Of a DNA stretch of 64,000 nucleotides, positions 48,673-61,410 are shown piece by piece; within the stretch, counting starts at the first letter, position 1, and the number at the start of each line of letters is the position of its first letter. The notes below the pieces were generated by a model. The model worked only from the letters and a program-made list of their open reading frames with translations. It had not been told where the DNA came from and searched no databases. The translations under genes and the position numbers were made by a program. Source of the DNA: Chamaecrista fasciculata (taxonomy: Eukaryota; Streptophyta; Magnoliopsida; Fabales; Fabaceae); assembly GCA_003254925.1 (NCBI GenBank), contig QANZ01036527.1:192821-256820 (forward strand). The letters run 5' to 3'.

Positions 48673-49859
48673 TAGTTAGTATCCTCAAGTAAATGGTTAA
48701 ATTATTATATTATATCTTTTAATGATTAGATAATATAATTTTATGTCTTGATAATTAAATTGAGATATTTATTATCTTTTAAAAATTAAATTACGATTTT
48801 GATCTTAATAAAAATTATAAACTAATTTACAACTTAATAAAAAAAAATAAAAGACCAAAATTGCCTACTTTGAAATAATCGAGTGATTTACACTTTAGAA
48901 TCACACGCATGGACATAAGAATGAAGAGATGTCAACACGTGACTTATCTGGTGGAGTTTAGGACTATGAGGTGATATGCACGCGTTTCTTTGTTTCTTTT
49001 TTTCTTTCTTTAGAGGCATTTTCTAATTGAATACGAGAGTCTCCACGTCCTCGCGTCGCTTTTTCTTAGAAACTTCCATTTCTTAATTAGTCAAAGTTTG
49101 ATAGTTTGGATCATTCAATGTAATTGAGATTTCTTTTTTATTCTCTCTATATTTCAGATTGATTGTAAGAGGTAATGCAAAAAATAATCAATAATATATA
49201 GTTTGGGATTTTGGTAAGGGTAATGCTTTAGAGTAACAAAACAAAATTTTCAAATTAGAAAATATTATACAATATTTCTAGGTTTGATTAGGTTTGTACA
49301 GTAGTATAAGACAATATTATTTATTATTACACTGAAAATATTATTGTCTTAGTAGACTGACTGCACTCATTGTTTTGGTGAGTGCCTCTTTTATATGGTT
49401 TATTCTATATATTTAAATGTTATAAATCAACAAGCATAAAAAATTTGCCATTCTCTATATTCAACATATGTATGCTTCATCTTCTATATTCTCATTCATT
49501 GGTTTATAATTTAAGTATGACTTTTGCAAAACTCACCTAAAAATTCTCGCATTGAGCTAAATATATACGAAGACTGAAGTTATATTTTTTTTTTAGGTAT
49601 ATTTTCATCAACCACTACTAAATATGATGATAAAATTGAAGTCTTCCCAAACTTTTTTCTTTCCCCAGTTGAGCACTTGAACTCAAACTTGGAAACAAAT
49701 AATTAAAAATCCTAATTTATTAATGTAGCAGTTTTGGTAATAGTGATTAAAAAGTCCAAAGTCACAAATAGGGTCCACAAATCGGACATTACTTCAAAGC
49801 AGAGACCAAAGACTGCAATTCAGACTCTGTTTCATTTCATCACACAACCTTGTTGAGAG
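48673..49859. other. Intergenic upstream of the aspartic protease
   Basis: AT-rich, with no gene supported. The last ~60 bases before 49860 should be the protease leader. No convincing TATA box was found. Confidence 0.45.
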
Positions 49860-52800
49860 ATGGACGTGAAAAGCAGGAAAATCATATTGGTTTTCTTCCT
49901 CTTTCTGGGATTTTCTGAGCTTTTCCCTCTCACTTTCTCGGCAGCCAATCAGCCCCAACTCACCAAAATGTCACCTTTACATCCATCTTCCAATAATCGC
50001 ACAGGATCATCCATCGTTTTTCAGGTTCATGGGAATGTATATCCACTCGGGTATGTGTGTCTCCTATTAAATTTCTCGATTATTGAAAGATTTCTCCGAT
50101 CATACTTCTTTCTCAAGTATTAACATAATATCTTTCGATTTATGATTTATTGTCTCTCTACTCTGGGTTTTCTTCTCTCTGTTTTTGGTAAGCTATTAAT
50201 GGAATTTGATTTGTTTTTTCCTTTGGGTATTTGTATATTTATGTTTGCTCTCCGGTTGATCTAATGTTAATAGTGAATAATTCCGGAGGATGTTGTGAGA
50301 ACCAAAGCTTTACCTTCGTTTATATCTATGTTCTCTCTCTGTTTCTCTTATATTATTTTGAACTTAATATAATTTTAAAAAATTGAAATTATAATTCGTT
50401 TAATTTTTTTGATAAATTATTAATTTAAATTTAATAATAAATATATTTTTTAACTAATAATTTATTGTAAATTTATCTAAATTAAATTTTAATCAGTATC
50501 ATAAATTGATTACAATTATATTTTTCAAAGACAAAGTTTTATAATTTTTATCTTTTAAAAACTAAATTAAAAAATCTATTATTTTTGAAAGATCAATTTA
50601 TCAATTTACTCTAATATTTATTAGATAACATCAGTATCACCGTGTAAGTTGTAACCCTTTGGTAAGGTTGACCAATTCACCATCCTGAAAACTCAAAACA
50701 AATTGAGATGATTCAGTAAAAGATGAATCCATATGATGTTAGTGTTACACATGAGATATCAATTTCAAAAATGATGAGTACAAGTTTGTGTGTAATGGCA
50801 GGTATTACTCAATGTCCCTTAACATAGGGAATCCTCCTAAAGCTTATGATCTTGACATTGACTCCGGCAGTGACCTCACATGGGTACAGTGTGATGCACC
50901 ATGTAAGGGTTGCACCAAGGTAGATACCCTTATTCATTATTCTCATATATATTATGACTATCAAATTGAATTACATTTCTAAAATTCTGAATTCAAGATA
51001 GTAATTATAGAGAGTATTAATTAGTAATGTTAACGTACAAATACAATTTTTGATGTGTGTGTGTGTGTGTGCAGCCTAAGAATGAACAATACAAACCCAA
51101 CAAGAACGTGCTGGTGCAGTGTGGGGACGAGTTGTGCAAATCGTTGCAGTCATCAACAAGCCATAATTGTCATTCCCCAAATGACCAATGCGACTACGAG
51201 GTTGAGTATGCAGACCATGGTTCCTCTTTAGGTGTGCTTGTTCGAGACTATGTTCCTCTTCGCCTCACCAATGGCTCTCTCATACGTCCAAGGCTGGCCT
51301 TTGGGTCAGTCAACTCAAACTCTGCTCATACATAGATAAGATATATAAAAATGGGTAAATTATAGTTTAGTACCATGTTCTATGACCGGTTTTATCACTT
51401 TGTTACCATGTTCTTTGCATTGTTAATACTTTGATAACCAAATTTATTTTTTGGTTAAGTTTTGATGGCGAAGTTATTGGAGATATATAATTATGCCTTT
51501 GCCTTTTGTATAGGTCCCACTACTTTGTCATTATAATCCCATTACCCCATTCTTCTTATGATGCTGTACAGCTGTCCATATATTAGGGTTTTCTTTGTTT
51601 TTCCTTGAGGTTGTGGAAAGTGATTGCCGCCTCATGTTCAGTATATATCTATACCTTATTCTTTAATGAATGACGAGCCATTATTTCCAATTCTTCTCAT
51701 TTCTCTTTAGAAGTCACACGTGACCATCATCACTTACACAGTAGAAACACTCAAATATCCATTTTCCTCTCATTTTTCATAAATCAAACAATAAAACACT
51801 CCAAAATCCTCTCACTTCGAATCTCAGTGTTTTTCACGATTTTTTAGTGTTTTAACGTATGAATCATAAAAAATGGAAGGAAAATAGACATTAGAGTGTT
51901 TTTATTGTGTACGTGATGGTCACAAATGAGTTCGTCGTCAAAACTTAACGGAAAAATAAATTTTAGTACTAAAGTGTTAACGATGCAAAAAACATGGTAT
52001 TAAAGTGAAACCGGTCTATAGAACAAGGTACCAAAGTGCAATTTAGCCTATATGTATGATTGATGTGTTTGTTGATTGCATTAAATTAATATTGAATTGG
52101 AGGGTAGGTGTGGATATGATCAAACGTATTCAGGTCCAACATCTGCACCTTCAACAGCAGGAGTTGTAGGACTTGGGAATGCCAAGTCAGGTTTTGTGTC
52201 ACAGCTTACATCTATAGGACTCATTGGCAATGTGGTGGCTCATTGCTTCAGTAGTGGCCGTAGTGGAGGCTTCTTATTTTTTGGTGATGCTCTCATTCCT
52301 TCCTCTGGGGTTTCTTGGACACCCATTTTGTCTTCTTCCTCACTGTGAGTATATATGTTATGTATATATTTGAAAATGTGATGCATGTTTTGTGACACCA
52401 AGTAAGTGTTGAGATTGAGAATATTGTATATGTATGATGATGATGGGTTCAGAAAACACTACATTGCTGGACCAGTGGATTTGCTTTTCAATGCAAAGCC
52501 TACTTCAGTAAAGGGTCTTCAACTCATCTTTGATAGTGGCAGCTCCTACACCTACTTCAATTCTCAAGCTTACCAAGTCATTCTCAACACGGTAACATCT
52601 AAATCCATGTATACATTACATAGAAACCAAAACTCCTATTAATTAATTTTAGGCTAAGAATCCTAATGCATTTCAGGCCATTATGCAAAACACCCTCTGA
52701 ATTTTGAAATATGATATATGTTTGTTTGTTTGTTTGTTTGTTTTGTGGTTCAGATAGAAGGTGATTTAAAGGGAAAGGCATTGAGCAGAGCAAGCACAGA

Positions 52801-53320
52801 TAGAACCCTTCCAGTTTGCTGGAAGGGTGCAAAGCCTTTCAAATCTTTATCTGATGCATCCAACTTTTTTAAGCCCTTCACACTCAGTTTCACTAACACT
52901 AGAAATTTGCAGCTTCAACTTCCACCCTCAGCTTACCTAATTCTCACGGTTACCTTCTATTCATATATAGTCACAGAAATATCAAGTATAATTTTACTAA
53001 TTAATCATTGCTTAATTTATGTGACTATGTTTGTTGTTGTTGTTTCTCAGAAATATGGCAATGTGTGCTTGGGAATTCTGAATGGCGCTGAAGCTGGGCT
53101 TGGAACTCTGAACATTATTGGAGGTAAGACAAGCTTAATTAGTTCACAGGAGAAATTAAAGCATGTTTCATTGTTTATTAATTCATGGATATTTATTTAT
53201 TTAATTTCTTGTCTTTTGGTTTCAACAGATATCTCTTTACAGGATAAGATGGTGATCTATGATAACGAGAAAAAGCAGATTGGATGGGTTTCTGCCAATT
53301 GTGATAGGCTTCCTAAGTAA
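49860..53320 (+). CDS. Aspartic protease, nucellin/Asp1-like (pepsin family A1)
   Basis: Eight exons (49860-50050, 50802-50919, 51075-51304, 52108-52344, 52453-52591, 52754-52948, 53051-53123 and 53229-53320) give 424 aa with continuous phase. A signal peptide covers about residues 1-28 (IILVFFLFLGF to TFSAA). The first catalytic motif is DIDSGSDLTWVQCDAPC (Asp84), directly followed by the cysteine-rich CKGCTK characteristic of the Asp1/nucellin branch; the second is LIFDSGSSYTYF (Asp286). The flap region is YADHGSSLGVLVRD, and the protein ends IGWVSANCDRLPK. It has no plant-specific saposin insert, as expected for atypical plant A1 proteases. The first site is DSGS rather than the commoner DTGS; Ser is tolerated in the family. 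Intron 3 holds a diverged MITE (51353-52048). The exact substrate is unknown. Confidence 0.94.
51353..52048. mobile_element. MITE family A relative, diverged, in protease intron 3
   Basis: It starts GGGTAAATTATAGTTTAG and ends CCAAAGTGCAATTTAGCC. The flanking 9-mers TATAAAAAT and TATATGTAT match at 6 of 9, so it is older or longer (696 bp) than the other copies. Its middle part is unlike the other copies. Confidence 0.65.
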
Positions 53321-55149
53321 TAAACCAATGTCCTTTGATGTCTCCTATGACTATGGCCATTCATAGGGCTTTACTGTTCATTAATAAATAACAGTATAGG
53401 GGTGGAGAATGAAAATTGATGGTGCCATGGTGGTATACTGAATTTTCACAACACTGTGCTGCCATTTCGGGTATATATCATACATCTTATGTTGAAAAAA
53501 ATAAAACACACACCCTAATTAATTACTATAAATCATTAGATTCTATTTTTACAATTTCATAGATAAGGAGAGGTTGACTTGTTTTTTGAAATGTGATCAG
53601 TTTCTTGTTAATGAAAAGGTAATTAAGGGATTTTCTTTTTTGGTACACACGAAAATAAAAGAAAAGTAAAAGATAGGTACATAAGAGTAGATTAATGTTT
53701 AATGATGATAAGTATTTCAATATAGTCGTTAGAAACTAAATTTATAAAAATTCAAATTCAATTTTATCAATAAATATAATTTTTAAATATCAACATTTAA
53801 GTATAATTTCAATAAATTTTAAAACCATTAGATCTATTATTAAATTTGAATTAGAGTTTTTGATTAAAAAAAGTCAAATTAATTATAATTGCAAGATGTT
53901 CATGATTTTGTAGTCTAAAATTAAAATATTTATTATAACTAAAGCTAACTGTTAGGAATTTAGGATTAGAACTTGCTAAGCATCAACTCCACATTGCCAA
54001 CAACTCATCATAATTAACTCTTGTACATGTGATGTGAATAACATATCTCGACGATGACTTGTCTATGTGGTCCTTTTCACATTTTATTCAAAAGATAAAT
54101 TATCTAAAAAACGACCATCCTATCTATATAACAGGTACAACAAATTTCTGGTAAACCATTATTGTTTGCAATCAGAAATTGGCTATATATTTCCTTTGAA
54201 GAAATGCCACATTGGTACTTCTCTCGCCAATGTAAAAAGTTAATACTTAAAACCATCCGCTACAAGATCGGCCTAAAATCTCTTTTTTTTTTTTTGGGGG
54301 GTCACAAGCTCGGCGTAAAATCAAGAACCAATTATAAGACACTTCATTTGTTAAGCTAATCCATTGTTATGTTTTAGGCCCATAACAAAGTAACACATCA
54401 AGCCCACAAAATATTTATTAGGACTAAGAAAATTGAAGTTTAGAAACACAAGGTATTTATTACGAAAGGTCTTACTTGGATTTTGGGGTACTTATCCCTT
54501 TCATCATATTATATGGCCATAGTAAAAAAACTTGTCCTTAAATTATGAATTAGAATGAAAAGAAATTGGCTATATATTTAAAAGATATCTTCCACCTACT
54601 CAGTAAGAAAAGAATATATTTACTCATTTTTAAAATCTATATATAAGAAAATTATATTAGTCTAGATTTCCTTTTTCTTTTACCTTTCCACAATTCTACT
54701 TTTTTTAAAAAATTAAGAGACACCATTAATTAATAAATGCATGGAACATGTACTAAAAATATAAGGTTCTAATGACCTTCCATCACATTGATAACACCAT
54801 TCAATTTACAAATATAATGTACAGTACAGATGCTAATCCTAGAGGACATGGGCAACATGCACCGTTGGATCATCGTAACTAACTAACCAATCGACGCTCC
54901 AGAACATTCAGCGCACAATATGCTATATATCTCACAAGTGGAGCACAAATCATCATTATATATTTATATTTTTTAAAAAATCTTTCCATGGTCACCATAA
55001 TTTTCTGTAGCCTTTGGTAAATATTCATCTATGCGCATGCACAGGCACACTCATGGACCTTCTGTCTCGTGATGCCGTGCGATGCACCCACTGACCACGT
55101 GTCGCAATATAAACCGACCGATGCCTCTATTCTCTCTCTTCTCTTCTGT
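53321..55149. other. Intergenic between convergent protease and NAC genes
   Basis: No gene is supported. It holds both 3' UTRs at its ends. A poly-T/poly-G run lies near 54283-54300. Confidence 0.5.
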
Positions 55150-56441
55150 TCAGAACGGCTTCTGCAGGTACATGAACATATCCTGCAACGGCGACATCTG
55201 ATTGCTGCTATTTCCCAGAGTGGCATCAATGTAATTATACGGGAATTCGAGGTTCTTCTCCCACTCGTTCCATTTCGGCTCGCTCTGAACCTCGCTTGCG
55301 AACTCCGGCGACACCACGTGCTCCGAACAGCTCGAGTCTGTGTGCAGCTTCGGGATCGAATCCGACGTGTCGAAGTACATGTAATCGGTCATCGCCGCCG
55401 TCGACGACGGTGGAGGCGGCGGAGGTGGAAGTGCGCCGCCGTGGATCAAAATATCGGGCTTCTTATCCTCTTCCATTCCTGAGGAATATTCAGATTTCCG
55501 GCTGAAAGTGCTTTGAATTGCTTGCTGCTTCTCGATGCTTCCTTTCTTGTTGTAGATACGGCAAAGTACCCAATCATCAAGCTGCAAAATGAAATCAGAA
55601 CCGTCCGATCAATCATCGATCACTATTCGTTATCATCTTAGAAAGATAAGAAGGAATCATTTCTATTAATAGATAAAGATAATTGGTTGACAAAACTTTC
55701 CACCATCAATTATTGTTCATGATTTAATTTAATGCCAAGATTTAACATCATCAGCTTCGTCACGCACTCACAAGTCACAACACATGCATGTGATGTGTGT
55801 GACAACGAAAAGTCGTGGAAGCGGGACCCAATGTAAAATGTCATTTCTACCCCTATGATGAATCAGGAAATGTAGGGTGATGATAGGGATAGGATCGTCA
55901 TACCCTTAAGCTGTTTTTTTTGCGAGCGGAGCGATCCACATCGGCGAGACGATACTCGTGCATGATCCAATTGGTTTTCTCGCCTTTGGGTGCTTTTCCC
56001 GAGTAAAACACCAAGGCTTTCTTGATCCCGACCGGTTTAGGATGCCCGATCGGTTTATCGGCTCCGGTTGCCTTCCAGTACCCGCTTCCAGCCGCCCGGT
56101 TCGGTCGAGACCCGTTCGGGTATTTCCGGTCCCGAGGTGAAAAAAAATACCATTCCTTCTCTCCATACAACGCCTTGCCTGTATTATTAGTCAAATTAAA
56201 CTCAATTAAGCACTAGAATTTTCCAGAAATTAGAAACAAATTTAAAGAGAGAATTCAAGAAACAAGATTGATTAATACCCGGAAGGTCCCATGGATCGTA
56301 CTTGTAAAGGTCAATCTCAGCAATAATCGGAACAGCGATCTCCTGCGACGCACATTTACGGCAGAGATAGTGCATCACCAGCTCCTCGTCCGTTGGATGG
56401 AATCTGAAGCCTGGTGGCAACTGTAGATCTGTTGAGGCCAT
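55150..56441 (-). CDS. NAC002: NAC-domain transcription factor, ATAF1 type
   Basis: Three exons (56441-56279, 56178-55904 and 55581-55150) give 289 aa, the same length I recall for Arabidopsis ATAF1/ANAC002. The NAC domain fills about residues 8-160: subdomain [38 protein letters not shown] and [20 protein letters not shown], the DNA-contacting [35 protein letters not shown] with WIMHEYRL, and [15 protein letters not shown]. The intron positions are the canonical NAC ones. The C-terminal activation region keeps ATAF1-specific motifs: [45 protein letters not shown] and the terminal [14 protein letters not shown] Pro run lies near residue 200. ATAF1-type factors act in ABA, drought and senescence responses; three CACGTG boxes upstream fit that. 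The orthology call is strong; expression is inferred. Confidence 0.95.
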
Positions 56442-56570
56442 TTTACTATTCCAAAAAAAAAAAAAAGTGGGAGAGATAATAAATGGGAAGATAAGGGATT
56501 GGTGTGTGTAAACTCTAAAGCTTAGAAGAACAAGGCGGCTGTTGAAACTTAAAAATTAAGGGATAGGCGA

Positions 56571-56578
56571 GTATATAT
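56571..56578 (-). promoter_or_regulatory. TATA box of the NAC gene
   Basis: TATATATA-type box on the minus strand, about 130 bases upstream of the start codon. It predicts a leader of roughly 100 nt. Confidence 0.65.
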
Positions 56579-56593
56579 AGGGAAGAGAGGGGG

Positions 56594-56718
56594 ACACGTG
56601 GCAGGAGGAAGCGAGTGGTTTCTAGAAGACACGTGGGCGATAACATTATTTCTTGGGTGTGGTGTGTGTGCGCGAGAGAGAGCTAAGCTTTCTGTGCTGA
56701 CGCGGAGGGACACGTGTC
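56594..56718. promoter_or_regulatory. Cluster of three G-box/ABRE sites in the NAC promoter
   Basis: ACACGTGGC (56594-56602), CACGTGGGC (56630-56638) and CACGTGTC (56711-56718) each contain CACGTG. This is the palindromic core bound by ABF/AREB and other bZIP or bHLH factors. They lie within about 150 bp upstream of the TATA box. Multiple ABREs are the usual requirement for ABA-responsive transcription. Confidence 0.7.
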
Positions 56719-57064
56719 GAGCAAGGAAGTATGGTGCGTGCGTGTCGATAGCCCACATGAAATGATTTGGTCACTGCTTACGACACGAGTTTTGGACTGT
56801 GGTGCGAGTCGGTTCGGACCGGTGGCCTCGAGATTCGCGTGGAGTCGGCGCGTTGATTCCATCTGGCCCCAAATCCAACGGTTCCTTGGAAAGACACGTC
56901 AGTGAGAGAAAATCCATTTCTTGCGTTGGATGATGATGATCATGCATCATATCATATCATCATCTCGCGTGATTTCTGATTTGTTACTTCTAAAGCATCG
57001 TGTCCCACCTAACTTAATTCACTCGAGCTCTGCAAAGTGGATACCTGCCTAGTATTTATTTCTA

Positions 57065-57568
57065 GAGAAAACCTACTATTTGGTCCCTCCTTTTTTATAG
57101 TTTTAACTATTTGGTTCCTACATTTTTGAAATAGATTATTTGGTCCATCAAAAATTAGAAATTTCAATTCGTTAGTCTCTGTAGCATATCTCTGTTACTA
57201 GCATTGATAATCTGGCCGTTAAGTGCACAGGTAACACGTTAAATGCCATATATTTAACTATTTGGGACCACCTAAGGCTTGAGATTTGAGAATGATTCAA
57301 TAGTTTATGTATTATGAAGCTTCTCGTGTAATACAAATATTTGGGTCTGGTTCAATTTTAGACCGGTTTAGTTATGTTTGTTGGTCTGATTTAGTTAGTT
57401 TAGGTGATTAGAATGCTAAAGTGACATTTAACAGTATTATTTAAGTATTTAACGTTTGATAGTTGGTGATTATGATAAATGAGAGACTAAATAGTTGTCA
57501 TTTTTTATTTTTGAGGGACCAAATAATTGAAACTGTGAAAAATGAGAGACCAAATAATATATTTCCTC
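57065..57568. mobile_element. Mutator-type MITE, family B, diverged copy
   Basis: It starts GAGAAAACCTACTATTTGG and ends CAAATAATATATTTCCTC. The interior matches 4919-5452 (for example TTAACGTTTGATAGTTG). The flanking 9-mers match at only 6 of 9 positions. Confidence 0.7.
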
Positions 57569-59800
57569 TTGTATTTAGTATTCACACACACTTTAGTTTT
57601 TACTCTTTAACCTCGATCACTTACTTTTTAGTTTTTAAATTGGGCATATTCAGTGAATTGTACCCAATAACCAATAGTCATTAAATTAATTAATTCCAAC
57701 AATTAGCTAGCTAGGTCAATACTTATAAATAAATCATCATTAAAGGTACGTACACCTGTATTGCCTTATATAAGAATCTCACATGCGCGCGTTAATTACT
57801 GGATATTTAAAGCGGAGTTAATTGATTTAGAGAAACTTGTCCTACGATATATTTGGAAATATGTGAAAACTAATAAATTTATACACCTTGGAGAAATTAA
57901 TTCTGAATATTCTCGTATCTCCTACTATATATATAAAGTGTGGGAAAAGTAATTGATGAATAGTGTTGGTGTGGATGATAAAAGCCCCAGAAAGGAGAGG
58001 TAAAAGTAAGGTATAGGTATAATAAATGGGTAATGTGACATTTTGGATGAGAGAAGACTGGATTCAACGTTTCGGTTGGGACTTTGGTCATTGACATACA
58101 CGTGTGGATCCCTTTCACACACACAGCCCAGGAAGTTACCAGGTAAGCTCCTTTCTCAACTCTTACTTATTATTATCATTATTATTTTAATTTTACATTA
58201 CCTTTTTCTTTCTCATTATTCCAGTCCACGCCCACCTTTTTAAATTCTTTTGCAATATTTATTAATTAACCATCGCATGCGACAAAATTTGCTTACTCAT
58301 CCATAAGAGTGAAAATAAAAGGAAAAAAATTATTTCTAATAAACTCATGATGTAGTCTCTAAAATATGATAGGTTAACATTTCAATCTTTAAAAAATTAA
58401 AATGCATGATTTAATCTTAAAAAAATTAAATTTTATACTTTTTAGTTTTAAAAGAATAAATAGTATTTTTATTTATAAAAATGACTAATAATTATTTTAT
58501 TTAATTCTTCAAAGCATCAAATTATAAATTTCAATATCTAGAAGATCGAATTATTATCTTGATAATCTTTAGAAGGATTAAATTGTTAATTTAATTTAAA
58601 TTAAAAATTAAAAAATATATTTGTAATGTTGAGTAAATTTTCCAATTTAGTTTTTAAAAATTACTGAATTAACAGTTTAGTCCCTTAATTATTTTTTTAC
58701 AGTCTCTAAAACATTAAAATGATATACTATTTAATTTATTAAAGAGACTAATAAACATATTATTTTAATCTTTGAAGGACTGAACTATATATTTTAATAT
58801 TTCAATTACTAAATTATTAAATCGATCATTTTTTTAAATCAAAATTTTAATTTATTCTATAATATTCGAGTATTTGACTACTANTACCAAAAATAATTGC
58901 TCTTCCTTTTGCCAATCTTAGAATTATAACTCACCTCAATTAAAATTGAATTTTCCTCGGCTGTTACATAGCCTCTGGATTTGTCTTTAAAGAAAAAATC
59001 AATGGTAATGATGTTAGAATGTATGTTCTAAGGATGCTTGTTCCTGAGGAAGGCAACTATAATAGTTTATGTGTTTATGAAGCTTGTTTGATTTCACTTT
59101 CTGATGGACTTAATCCAAAAATGCTAATGAAGCTAGCATTAGCATGTATGGAGGTGTTTGTGTTTGGTGTGTAGCTGTGTAAGATATTATTAGCATTTAG
59201 CATCAATACACAAATAGATTTTGTGTGCTTTTCGTAGGTATAGCATATTATTAGCATCAGGGAAAGCACAGAGATTGATGCAAGTGTTAATACAAATTAC
59301 TATGCAGAATAAATCAGATTAGAGTATAGACTCATGTAAGATATTATTGTCAGCTAACTAAAATAAATAAATATATACCGACGGTGCTGTTTAAATTCCT
59401 GGACATAGGCAGATTTTGCTATCCTTGTATTGCAGATGATGATGATTCCGACAATGCTGAAAGAAAGAATTTCAGTTAATTAGTACTCAATTAGTTTGTT
59501 TACAAGACACATATGAATCACAAGTGACTAGTGAGCTTTAGGGATTAAAGATGCAAAAAAAATTAAGTAGAAAGGCTAGAGGGAAAGAGAGAAAGGAAGT
59601 TTATTTACACTAAAATGGCAAAAGCAATGTAATAGCAAAGAAGAAGCCTTCAAGGAAACATTGCAGAAGAGAAAATTGTAAGATGTTACGCTATAGACAA
59701 ATATATATACATATATATATATTTACTGTAATTAACACCTCTGAATTTGTTTGGGGAAGAAGCTTATTTACTTCGACGGTGTATTCTTTCGCTGTAAAAA
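57569..59800. other. Intergenic, no gene supported
   Basis: AT-rich, with several short open frames and no recognised domains. Base 58884 is unresolved. An (AT)n stretch lies near 59701-59721. Confidence 0.45.
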
Positions 59801-59801
59801 T

Positions 59802-60455
59802 TAGGGTCAAAACCCCATTTTGGTCGACAGTGTTTACTCCAAATCCCGTTTGGTCTTTAATATTTTTTCTTCCCTTTTGGTCCTTAATATTTTTCAACAT
59901 TTCTGGTTTAGTCCCTAATGTTTCATAATAGGTTCCATGATTGATCCCTAATTACTGAGGTGTGTTTCGGAAGCTTTTAGTCCTACTTTAATTCTCTTTT
60001 ATCTCCCGTAACCGATATGATACCAGAGTTCACAAAATGCAGGCCGCTATTAAACTTAGTAGGTAAAAAAAACTTTGGATTAGAAATTTTCGTAATCATC
60101 AGGAACGCCGTGTATCTCGTCGAAAAGTTTGATGGAGAAGACGAACCTCGTCGGGAAAGCTCGGCGGTGGCAGCGGCGTTGTTGGTGGGTTGTGTTGCTG
60201 CTGACAGCGGTGGTGGTGGTAGTCATTGTGGTGAAGATGATGATGAATGAAGGACTTCGAGCGGAGGGACCAAAACAAAACTTTGAGCAAACATGCGAGA
60301 CCAAAATAGCACTTTGACCCAAAAAAAATCGAGGTTAGATTATAATTGACAATAATGTGAAACGTTGGGGGCAAAACTGACACAAAAACAAACGTTGGGG
60401 GCATAACTGAAAACTGACCCCAAATGTTAGAGGCACCAAGAGGTCTTTTGCCTAA
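59802..60455. repeat. TIR-type repeat block, left member of a duplicated pair
   Basis: It starts GGGTCAAAACCCCATTTTGG, and near 60290-60319 it reads GACCAAAATAGCACTTTGACCC, the inverted counterpart. A second right-end-like section (AACGTTGGGGGCAAAACTGAC to AGGTCTTTTGCCT) follows to about 60455. Similar left and right sections recur at 61690-61860 and 61560-61692. A GGTGGTGGTGG-rich patch (60140-60245) is captured or low-complexity sequence. Confidence 0.5.
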
Positions 60456-60914
60456 GTCAATTATACCTCAACCCTTAACTAATTACAGAATAGTCCAGAA
60501 TATTTGTCATCTTAAACAAACAGGTTCTTAGAAGTCATTAACAATTCTTCTTCTCTTACCCGAAAACATCACTGTCACTTCATCATTGTCGTCTACTCTG
60601 TTCTCGTTTCCATCGACATGGTCCTTCTCGTCGTCGTCCCCAGCTTCCTAGTCTCCCCTAAATTACGTCCTTCTCAACTTCTCATCCATTTTCCTTCCCT
60701 TAAAACTGCCTCTCTCACTCATATTCTCTATTTTGTCTCTCTCTCTAAAGGGATTTTGAAGTTATTTTACTTCTCAATTTCGACGACCACGACTGCACCA
60801 CCACCGGAGATTGTGTATTAGCACCGAGAGCTAGAGGGATTGGTATTTCTGCTCAATTTCTCTGTATTCAAGACTCACCGGCAAGTTTGTTTGTGATTGT
60901 CGTAACTATGAAAA

Positions 60915-61410
60915 ATGTGTGAAAAGGGCTTTGGCCCAATTTTGGAAGTCCCACATCGTGTGGGATTTCTAAGTGGGGGGGTCCCTTGGTTATATAAATA
61001 GGACCCCCCTTCCCCATTTGTAATCACCCCAAACAATAGTATTCTCTCTTCTCTTATATAATATTGGCGGTGCTGCCCGGAGACGTAGGCATAATTGGCT
61101 GAACTCCGAAATCAATCTGGTGTGTTCTTTCTTATTTCTTATTTACTTATTTGTTATTTATTTGTGGTATTTCTTTTCTTAGTTGGTAGATAATATTCAA
61201 TAGATTTGGGTGGGATATTGTTGGGTTATATTGTTATAAACTTATGGGTAGAGAGGAATACTATACTAGTGGTTCTGCCTAAGGAGATTGGTCTTGTAAG
61301 TGGGATCGTTTGTGACCTCACCAATCTTTCCTGGAACTTCTGAAATAGTATAAACTCCTTAGGAGAGTTCAATATTTACCCCATATCCCCTTACAAAAAA
61401 CAGAGGGGAG
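60915..61410 (+). mobile_element. Possible LTR (solo or remnant) of a copia-type element
   Basis: Features typical of plant LTRs appear in order: GGAAGTCCCACATCGTGTGG, a TATA box in GGTTATATAAATAGGACC, a CT-rich leader, then GGAGACGTAGGCATAATTGG and CTGAACTCCG. There is no internal coding region or primer-binding site, and no target duplication was found, so the ends are approximate. Confidence 0.5.

Noticed and set aside
60618..60821. Plus-strand 67-codon frame in the repeat block
   Set aside because: Lies between repeat fragments, is low-complexity (Ser/Leu/Thr), and has no family resemblance.
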